Source: an uncultured Paracoccaceae bacterium (lineage in GTDB: Bacteria > Pseudomonadota > Alphaproteobacteria > Rhodobacterales > Rhodobacteraceae). From it: a DNA stretch of 7,429 bases. The DNA lies in contig CAJXHQ010000149.1 in the NCBI GenBank assembly GCA_913054485.1, positions 1 through 7,429 on the forward strand. The letters run 5' to 3'. This document shows, piece by piece, positions 1-5,107 of this stretch (position 1 is its first letter; each line of letters begins with the position of its first letter). The position numbers and the translations under genes were made by a program. A model generated the notes under the pieces. It worked only from the letters and a program-made list of their open reading frames with translations, did no database searches and was not told the origin of the DNA.

Positions 1-486
1 ATCACGGCATCGGGGGGGACCGCCACGGCGGACTTGATGCTGCACCTGATCAGGCGGGAACATAGCAACGATCTGGCTCTCCCGGTCGCGGACCAGATGG
101 TCTATAATGCGGTTCGCGGAGCCTCCGCCGAACAGCGCGTCTCGCTGCAATCGCGCCACGGGATGCGCAACCCGCATCTGGCCAAGGCAATCCAGAAGAT
201 GAACGACACCCTGGACTGCCCGGTATCACCGGCCTGTATTGCGGAAGAAATCGGCATCTCAACCCGTCAGCTGGAACGCCTGTTCGGCAAATACCTGAAT
301 TGTTCGCCCAAGAAATACTACGTCGAAATGCGGCTGGAACGCGCCCGCCACCTCCTGATCCAGACCGACAAGCCAATCACCGAGATCGCGCTGGCCTGCG
401 GATACGACAGTCCCGGTCATTTTTCTCGGGTCTACCGGGCGGCCTTTGGCGTCTCACCTTCGCTGCAGCAGGGCAAGATCACCTGA
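1..486 (+). CDS. GlxA/AraC-family transcriptional regulator, C-terminal part (5' end outside window)
   Basis: The reading frame is open from the first base and encodes 161 residues ending at TGA 484-486. It begins with ITASGGTATADLMLHLI, the end of the class I glutamine amidotransferase-like (DJ-1/PfpI) domain of GlxA-type regulators, so the gene starts well upstream and the in-frame ATG at 34 is not the true start. A two-helix-turn-helix AraC domain follows. The first helix pair lies around CIAEEIGISTRQLERLFGKY (about residues 69-89). The second lies around PITEIALACGYDSPGHFSRV, followed by the conserved YRAAFGVSP ending. Members of this family include regulators of carnitine, glycine betaine and arginine catabolism (CdhR, GbdR, ArgR). 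The effector cannot be read here because the sensing domain is missing. A 436-base gap separates it from the next gene, so it probably regulates genes to the left, although control of the sulfatase at 923 cannot be excluded. Confidence 0.93.
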   Translation: MTASGGTATADLMLHLIRREHSNDLALPVADQMVYNAVRGASAEQRVSLQSRHGMRNPHLAKAIQKMNDTLDCPVSPACIAEEIGISTRQLERLFGKYLNCSPKKYYVEMRLERARHLLIQTDKPITEIALACGYDSPGHFSRVYRAAFGVSPSLQQGKIT

Positions 487-547
487 GTGCCCGTCCTCCA
501 AACGGATTGCACCGCGGCACTGTGCTCTCTTCAACAAAGGTCAACGG

Positions 548-565
548 GGCTTTGCCGCACGGATC
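548..565 (+). mobile_element. Possible decayed insertion-sequence terminus (IS5 family, IS903-like end)
   Basis: The 18-base stretch GGCTTTGCCGCACGGATC starts with GGCTTTG and ends in ATC, like the 18-base terminal inverted repeats of IS903-type members of the IS5 family (GGCTTTGTTG...ATC). No matching inverted partner, target-site duplication or recognisable transposase is visible within the interval. At best it is a solo end or a remnant, and chance resemblance is quite possible. Confidence 0.2.
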
Positions 566-620
566 TTGGGAGACCTTTCACTGAGGCTGCGGGGTAAGCC
601 CGTCCAGGAAAGGGGGAAGT

Positions 621-644
621 CTGCACAACACCCGGCTTGTGCAG
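621..644. repeat. Perfect 8-bp stem-loop
   Basis: CTGCACAA (621-628) and TTGTGCAG (637-644) are exact reverse complements around an 8-base loop, CACCCGGC. No T-run follows on either strand, so it does not look like an intrinsic terminator. It could be an operator or part of a decayed mobile element. It lies 135 bases after the regulator gene and 279 bases before the sulfatase gene. Confidence 0.45.
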
Positions 645-910
645 TAACGCCCTTCGGAGTGCTCATGGAGATCAAGTTCGTCGCCAGACTTGTTCGCCGA
701 AGCTGCATGACCAGATTGTTCGAACGTCCCAAACTGCTGACCGTTGAAGTTGATATAAGCACCCTCCTGTTCGGCATAACAATTCTGAATTCCCGTACGG
801 AACAATTTGTATTGGGAGGGCCGGGCCGGACCTTCTAGGCTGCAGAGCGGAGGGCAGTTTTTGGCCGCATCGAGCAGGCTGCGAGTGCAGACTTAAATCC
901 AGACCCCGGC

Positions 911-915
911 AAGGA
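911..915 (+). promoter_or_regulatory. Ribosome binding site of the first sulfatase
   Basis: AAGGA lies 7 bases upstream of ATG 923. It is the only purine-rich site near the start and fixes the start codon, in agreement with the protein beginning directly at the conserved sulfatase strand (NVILIMTDQQ). Confidence 0.75.
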
Positions 916-922
916 AACCATC

Positions 923-2449
923 ATGGCCCCCAATGTCATCCTGATCATGACCGACCAGCAGCGGGCCGACAGCCTGGGCTGCCTTGGCAACCACCAGATC
1001 CGCACGCCGCATCTGGATGCGCTGGCGGCGCGGGGGGCGGTGTTTGCGCAGCATCACACGCCGAACCAGATCTGCTCGCCCAGCCGCGCTTCGCTGTTCA
1101 GCGGGCAATATGCGCGCGACCACGGGCTGACCCGCAACGGCGTGGCGCTGGCAGAGGACAGGCCGCTGCTGACCCATGATATGAAGGCATCAGGTTACCG
1201 GACCCATGGGGTAGGCAAGTTCCACTTTCAGCCCATTCTGGCCGGACCGGAGCATAAGATGCCGGATTCCAATGCTTTCTGGAGCCTGCCCGAGAGCGAG
1301 AGCTGGCAGGGGCCTTTCTACGGGTTTGACACGGTTGGCATCCTGATCGGCGAATCCGTCTGCGCAACCGAAGGCGGGCATTACGCCAAGTGGCTGAAGG
1401 AGAAGGCGCCGGAGGCTGCTGCGCTCTATGGGCCGGAGCAGGCGCTGGAGCCGGGGCCGGAGGATCTGGACGAGGTCTGGAAGGCGGCGATCCCGGAAGA
1501 GCTGCATTACAACACCTGGATCACCGACAACGCCTGCGATTTCCTGAAGGAACAAGACAAGGAAGAGCCGTTTTTCCTGTTCGTCTCCTATCCGGATCCG
1601 CATCACCCGTTTTCGCCGCCGGCACCCTGGTGCGACATGTACGATCCGGCGGACATGCCCGCGCCGGCCAGGGTCGAGGGCGAGCTGGACGCCATGCCCT
1701 CCTTTGTGCTGGACGGCGACGCGGAGGAGGCTGCGGGGTCCTACGTGGACTTCCTGGTGAACCCCGGCCCGCCGCGCGAACAGGGGTTTCTGCAGACGAC
1801 GCGGGGGATGTCCGATGCCTCGGTGCGGCAGGCCATTGCCCATACTTACGGCATGATCTCGATGATCGACCACAACGTCGGCCGTATTCTGGCAGAGCTG
1901 GAAGAGCAGGGGCTGGCGGAGGATACGCTGGTGATCTTCACCTCGGACCACGGCGAGCTGCTGGGCGATCACGGGCTGATCCGCAAGGGGCCGGTGGGCT
2001 ACAGCGCGCTGCTGAAGGTGCCGATGATCATGGCCGGCCCCGGGGTGGTGCCGGGGCGGCGCGAGGGGCTGACCAGCCATGTGGACTTGCGCGCCACGCT
2101 GCAGGGCTACCTCGGCCTGCCCGCGGCGCCGACCGGCGGGATTTCCTTTGCGGCAATGCTGGGTGATGGGCAGGCTCCGGGGCGCAGCTGCGTTTACGGC
2201 GAATACCATGCCCGCACCCGGGCCGAGACCTACAACCAGACCATCATCACCGGCGGCTGGCGGCTGACCGAGTATCCCGGCGATGCAGACTGGGGCGAGT
2301 TGTTCGATCTTGAGGTTGATCCGGGGGAGCACCATAACCTCTATTTCAACCCGGCCAAGGCGGAGATCCGGCAGTCGCTGCTGGACCGCATGGCGCAGGA
2401 ATTCCCGCCCGCGCCGGAGGCTGGCGGGATTTCCCTCGCGACCTATTGA
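923..2449 (+). CDS. Type I (formylglycine-dependent) sulfatase, cytoplasmic
   Basis: Encodes 508 residues, a normal length for a single-domain sulfatase of the alkaline phosphatase superfamily, which hydrolyses sulfate esters to alcohol plus sulfate. The protein starts with the first strand and metal-site Asp (ILIMTDQQ, D11-Q12). The maturation motif CSPSR spans residues 51-55; C51 would be oxidised to formylglycine by a separate enzyme not encoded here. Other active-site elements are GKFHF (K99, H101), PDPHHPF (D225, H227, H228), TSDHGELLGDHG (D342, H343) and K355. A C-terminal subdomain with the usual ELFDLEVDPGEHHNL segment follows. There is no signal peptide, so action in the cytoplasm is expected and the substrate must be imported. 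The region around residues 140-195, rich in Ala, Glu and Pro, is where sulfatases vary and probably shapes substrate choice. The phosphonate monoester hydrolase group shares this fold but usually has C-x-P-A/G-R; the Ser here favours sulfatase. The substrate is not identifiable. The gene is probably monocistronic and meets the LysR gene tail to tail. Confidence 0.93.
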   Translation: MAPNVILIMTDQQRADSLGCLGNHQIRTPHLDALAARGAVFAQHHTPNQICSPSRASLFSGQYARDHGLTRNGVALAEDRPLLTHDMKASGYRTHGVGKFHFQPILAGPEHKMPDSNAFWSLPESESWQGPFYGFDTVGILIGESVCATEGGHYAKWLKEKAPEAAALYGPEQALEPGPEDLDEVWKAAIPEELHYNTWITDNACDFLKEQDKEEPFFLFVSYPDPHHPFSPPAPWCDMYDPADMPAPARVEGELDAMPSFVLDGDAEEAAGSYVDFLVNPGPPREQGFLQTTRGMSDASVRQAIAHTYGMISMIDHNVGRILAELEEQGLAEDTLVIFTSDHGELLGDHGLIRKGPVGYSALLKVPMIMAGPGVVPGRREGLTSHVDLRATLQGYLGLPAAPTGGISFAAMLGDGQAPGRSCVYGEYHARTRAETYNQTIITGGWRLTEYPGDADWGELFDLEVDPGEHHNLYFNPAKAEIRQSLLDRMAQEFPPAPEAGGISLATY

Positions 2450-2459
2450 GCCTGAGGCT

Positions 2460-3353
2460 TCATGCGACGGCCTCGGCCAGCAGCGCGTCCATGTGCTCGA
2501 TCACCTGGTCCACCCCGCGGCCGCGGTGGGTGAAGGCGGGCTCGATCAGTGACAGGTCGTAGGGGATCAGCGTCTGCAGCGGCCGCGACACCAGCCCCTT
2601 GGTGCTGAAGAACCGCGCAGTCAGCGGGTCGGCAATCGCCACCCCCAGCCCCTGCAGCGCGAAACAGCAAACGGAATAGGAGAGCTCGGTCTCGATCACC
2701 GTCGCGGCGCGCAGCTTGGCGAGGCTCTCCGGGTCGGCGCCCTGGGCGGCGAAATGCTCCTCTCCGAGCGAGATGAACGGATGCTCGCTGAGCGCGTCGA
2801 GGCTGACCGATTGCAGCTTGGCCAGCGGGTGGTCGGGCAGCATGACCAGGCAATAGGGGAAGCTGTATTTGCGGACGATCTCGATCCCCGGCTCGGCCTG
2901 CTGGACGTTGCACAACCCCAGCACCACCTGTTCGGAACGCACACGTTCGACCACCCGGGGTGAGGCATGCACGATGGCGTTGACGGCAACCTGATGGCCG
3001 CCGCTGTTCAGCCGTTTCACCGTCTGCGGGATCACCTCCAGCATCGGGGCAGGGATCGTCGCCAGCGGCAGCCGCATGGTCCTGAGCTGGCCGATCTCGC
3101 GCGCGGTCTTCTCCAGCTGCATCAGCCCGGTGAAAGAGCGCTCCACCTCCTTGTAGAACACCTTGGCTTCCTCGGTCGGGAAGATACGCCCGCCCTGGCG
3201 GTGAAACAGGGCAAAACCGATGGCGTGCTCCAGATCATGGACAAAGCGGGTGACGCTGGGCTGCGACTTGTTCAGAATCGCGGCCGCATTGGTGATGGAT
3301 CCGGTGGTCATCACTGCCCGGAAGGCTTCGATCTGGGTATGGCGGATTTTCAT
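2460..3353 (-). CDS. LysR-type transcriptional regulator, probable regulator of the divergent sulfatase
   Basis: Encodes 297 residues, the standard LysR length. The N-terminal winged helix-turn-helix is clear: RHTQIEAFRAVMTTGSITNA, then AAAILNKSQPSVTRFVHDLE (about residues 5-42) and the wing FALFHRQGGRIFPTEEA. It is followed by a linker helix and the two-lobed effector-binding domain from about residue 90 to the end. The style of the N-terminus (MTTGSITNAA, SQPSVTRFV) resembles the OccR/NocR opine-regulator branch rather than the GcvA-like branch I associate with choline-sulfate regulators; this is my reading, not a search. The start at CAT 3351-3353 is where LysR proteins normally begin, but no good Shine-Dalgarno sequence precedes it: the upstream bases are CCGCCCGCC. 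The gene is divergent from the sulfatase at 3469 with 115 bases between them, the classical arrangement for a LysR activator and its target, often with autorepression. Its 3' end lies 10 bases from that of the first sulfatase. Confidence 0.95.
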   Translation of the reverse strand: MKIRHTQIEAFRAVMTTGSITNAAAILNKSQPSVTRFVHDLEHAIGFALFHRQGGRIFPTEEAKVFYKEVERSFTGLMQLEKTAREIGQLRTMRLPLATIPAPMLEVIPQTVKRLNSGGHQVAVNAIVHASPRVVERVRSEQVVLGLCNVQQAEPGIEIVRKYSFPYCLVMLPDHPLAKLQSVSLDALSEHPFISLGEEHFAAQGADPESLAKLRAATVIETELSYSVCCFALQGLGVAIADPLTARFFSTKGLVSRPLQTLIPYDLSLIEPAFTHRGRGVDQVIEHMDALLAEAVA

Positions 3354-3468
3354 GGCGGGCGGCTACTGTATCAAGTTTCTGTATGGGCGAGGCAGTAAAT
3401 TATATTGGAAATGCATAGTCCCGTTCGATACCGATGTCGAGGATTCTTACCAGGCGAGAGTGCGGCAG
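3354..3468. promoter_or_regulatory. Divergent promoter/operator region between the LysR gene and the second sulfatase
   Basis: These 115 bases must hold both promoters and the LysR binding sites. An A/T-rich block at 3397-3406 reads TATATT at 3401-3406 on the plus strand (5 of 6 match to a -10 box) and TATAAT on the minus strand (3404 to 3399), so the two promoters would overlap face to face. Upstream of it are a direct repeat CTGTAT at 3366-3371 and 3379-3384 (13-base period) and a short inverted pair TACTG (3364-3368) / CAGTA (3393-3397). Any of these could be LysR contacts. No strong plus-strand -35 box is present, as expected for an activator-dependent promoter. Site assignments are inference. 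Confidence 0.55.
3399..3404 (-). promoter_or_regulatory. Candidate -10 box of the LysR gene
   Basis: On the minus strand the bases read TATAAT, a perfect consensus hexamer, 45 bases upstream of the LysR start codon. A poor -35 candidate, TCGAAC (minus strand, 3428 to 3423), lies 18 bases further upstream. The hexamer overlaps the plus-strand candidate TATATT at 3401-3406. Confidence 0.4.
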
Positions 3469-5013
3469 ATGGCTTCAGACACCCCTCCGGCGGGGCCGGT
3501 TCAACCCAATATCCTGTTTATCCAGGCGGACCAGATGACCGCGTTGGCGTTACGGGCCTATGGCAACCCGACCAGCATCACGCCGAAGCTGGATCAGCTG
3601 GCCGGCGGCGGCGTGGTGTTTGAGAACGCTTACTGCAATTTCCCGCTCTGCGCGCCCTCGCGCTATTCGATGATGACCGGGCGGCTGGCGTCCAAGGTGG
3701 GGGCTTACGACAACGGCGCGGAACTGGCAGCCTCGTCGCCGACCATGGCGCATTACCTGCGCAATCTGGGCTACCGCACGGCGCTGAGCGGCAAGATGCA
3801 TTTCTGCGGGCCGGACCAGCTGCACGGCTACGAGGCGCGGCTGACCTCGGACATCTACCCGTCCGACTTCAGCTGGTCAGCCGACTGGCAGGCGACGGAA
3901 CATACGGATCTGACCGACACGCGGATGGTAACCAAATCAGGCCTGTGCGAGGACAGCGTGCAGCTGCGCTATGACACGCGGGTCACGCAGGAATCGGTTG
4001 CTTTTATCAAGGATCACGCGGCGAACGGTGATGGCCGCCCCCTGTTCCTGACCGCCAGCTACACCCATCCGCATGACCCCTTTGTCTGCACCGAAGAATT
4101 CTGGTCGCTCTATGACGATGTTGAGATCCCGATGCCTGAGGTGGGATCGATCCCTGCGTCCGAACGCGACGGCCACAGCCTGAACCTGATGCGGCAGGCG
4201 GGGCTTCTGAGCGCCTCTTTCGAGGATCACGAAATCCGGCGCGCGCGGCGCGGCTATTATGGTGCGGTCAGTTTCATTGACGCGCAGATTGCACAGCTCT
4301 GCGCCGCGCTGGAAGAGGCCGGGCTGGCCACCAACACCATCATTGTCTTCACCTCGGACCATGGCGAGATGCTGGGCGAGCGCGGCATGTGGCTGAAGAA
4401 AAATTTCTTCGAGCCGGCCATGCGGGTCCCGCTGATCGTACATTATCCGGCAAGCTATAGGGCAGGGCGGGTGCAGGACCTGGTGTCGCTGGTGGATCTG
4501 CTGCCGAGCTTTGCGGCCATGGGCAATGGCGGTGAGCCGGTCCCGGCCTGTGGGGCGCTGGACGGCGAAAGCCTGGTGCCGCTGCTGACCGGCGGTGAGG
4601 CCGCGCCGCGTGCCGTCTTTGCGGAGATCCTGAGTGAAGGCGTCAATGCGCCAGCCTTCATGATCCGCCGCGGGGACTATAAATACATCCATTCGGGCGA
4701 GCACCCGGCGCAGATGTTCCACCTGCCCGGCGATCCGCAGGAGCTGAGCAACCTCATTTGCCACCCGGACCACGCTGAAGCGGAAGCCGCGCTGCGGGCG
4801 GAGGTGGCAGAGCGCTGGGACGAGGCAGGCCTGACGCAGGAGATCCTTGGCGATCAGCAGCGCCGGCTGTTTGTGCAACGCGCGCTGGAAGAAGGCCGCT
4901 ATACGCCCTGGGATCACGATGCCGGCGGGGAGGTCCAGAAGGACTGGTTCCGCGGCCAGACCACCTACAACGAATGGGCCTTTGATTACACACCTGCCAA
5001 GCGGGGCGGCTGA
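3469..5013 (+). CDS. Choline-sulfatase-family (BetC-like) sulfatase, substrate possibly altered
   Basis: Starting at ATG 3469 it encodes 514 residues, close to the roughly 512 of characterised BetC. The frame is open back to 3220, but that part overlaps the divergent LysR gene. GGCGAGAG at 3453-3460 serves as ribosome binding site, and the protein then begins just before the first strand PNILFIQADQM. BetC-type signatures are CAPSR (C61 to formylglycine, R65), SGKMHFCGPDQLHGYEARL (K109, H111), THPHDPF (H200, H202), TSDHGEMLGERG (D297, H298) and WLKKNFFE (K310). The C-terminal choline-sulfatase domain is also present (QRRLFVQRALEEGRYTPWDH, about 464-483). There is no signal peptide, so it is cytoplasmic. 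The family hydrolyses choline-O-sulfate to choline plus sulfate. Here the segment after DFSWSADW (about 141-163) and the extreme C-terminus differ from BetC as I recall it, where choline-contacting residues lie; no bet genes accompany it. I therefore give the family but not the symbol. Expression is probably controlled by the divergent LysR protein. Confidence 0.9.
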   Translation: MASDTPPAGPVQPNILFIQADQMTALALRAYGNPTSITPKLDQLAGGGVVFENAYCNFPLCAPSRYSMMTGRLASKVGAYDNGAELAASSPTMAHYLRNLGYRTALSGKMHFCGPDQLHGYEARLTSDIYPSDFSWSADWQATEHTDLTDTRMVTKSGLCEDSVQLRYDTRVTQESVAFIKDHAANGDGRPLFLTASYTHPHDPFVCTEEFWSLYDDVEIPMPEVGSIPASERDGHSLNLMRQAGLLSASFEDHEIRRARRGYYGAVSFIDAQIAQLCAALEEAGLATNTIIVFTSDHGEMLGERGMWLKKNFFEPAMRVPLIVHYPASYRAGRVQDLVSLVDLLPSFAAMGNGGEPVPACGALDGESLVPLLTGGEAAPRAVFAEILSEGVNAPAFMIRRGDYKYIHSGEHPAQMFHLPGDPQELSNLICHPDHAEAEAALRAEVAERWDEAGLTQEILGDQQRRLFVQRALEEGRYTPWDHDAGGEVQKDWFRGQTTYNEWAFDYTPAKRGG

Positions 5014-5030
5014 ACCGGAACCGGGGACAG

Positions 5031-5066
5031 AAAAAAGCCGCCTGCGGGAGACTTCCTCAGGCGGCT
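5031..5066 (-). terminator. Intrinsic terminator of the substrate-binding-protein gene
   Basis: AGCCGCCTG (5036-5044) and CAGGCGGCT (5058-5066) form a perfect 9-bp GC-rich stem with a 13-base loop. Read on the minus strand the stem is followed by TTTTTT (5036 to 5031), the classical Rho-independent layout, starting 42 bases after the stop codon of the gene at 5108-6769. On the plus strand no T-run follows, so it would end the converging sulfatase transcript only weakly. Confidence 0.85.
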
Positions 5067-5069
5067 AGG

Positions 5070-5094
5070 CTGCGCCCGGTAAGCCCGGGCGCAG
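5070..5094. repeat. Second strong hairpin between the convergent genes
   Basis: CTGCGCCCGG (5070-5079) and CCGGGCGCAG (5085-5094) are exact reverse complements around the 5-base loop TAAGC. It sits 3 bases from the terminator stem, giving tandem hairpins. There is no T-run on either side. It may protect the 3' ends of transcripts, help terminate the plus-strand sulfatase transcript, or be a dispersed extragenic palindrome. Confidence 0.7.
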
Positions 5095-5107
5095 ATGGGA
5101 ACAGGTA

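Larger units (their letters stand above)
487..922. other. Gene-free interval of lower GC between the regulator and the first sulfatase
   Basis: This stretch has several short open frames on both strands, for example 446-838 (+), 541-777 (-) and 578-805 (-). None has a recognisable protein motif, and none has the G/C-rich third positions of the neighbouring genes. The part from about 660 to 815 is visibly richer in A/T than the genes on either side. It holds 8-base palindromes GTTCGAAC (718-725) and CCGTACGG (793-800), a stem-loop at 621-644, and a possible insertion-sequence end at 548-565. I could not find a convincing -35/-10 pair. The promoter of the sulfatase at 923 should lie in the right-hand part. 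The interval may be a decayed insertion, but this is inference. Confidence 0.6.

Noticed and set aside
578..805. Minus-strand 75-codon frame in the gene-free interval, considered as a transposase remnant
   Set aside because: It stops close to the possible insertion-sequence end, which is suggestive, but no transposase motif could be recognised in its translation.
446..838. Plus-strand 130-codon frame overlapping the end of the regulator gene
   Set aside because: It starts inside the regulator gene, lacks a ribosome binding site, and its codon use and composition do not look coding.
1190..2335. Long open frame (381 codons) on the minus strand, antisense to the first sulfatase
   Set aside because: It is a shadow of a GC-rich gene: the translation is rich in Arg, Gln, His and Pro with no domain, while the plus strand carries all sulfatase motifs.
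2447..2462. Palindrome AGCCT-G-AGGCT between the convergent genes as a terminator
   Set aside because: The loop would be one base, the stem 5 bp, and no T-run follows on either strand.
2460..3353. Naming the LysR gene as the standard choline-sulfate-utilisation regulator
   Set aside because: Its position fits, but the N-terminal sequence looks more like the OccR/NocR branch than the GcvA-like branch, and the sulfatase itself may not act on choline sulfate.
3220..3468. Upstream extension of the second sulfatase to the earliest in-frame ATG, or to GTG 3460
   Set aside because: The extension overlaps the divergent LysR gene and has no family similarity. ATG 3469 has a purine-rich site at the right distance and gives the normal BetC length.
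3937..4917. Open frame of 326 codons on the minus strand, antisense to the second sulfatase
   Set aside because: Low-complexity Arg/Gln/His-rich translation without motif; the opposite strand is a clear sulfatase.
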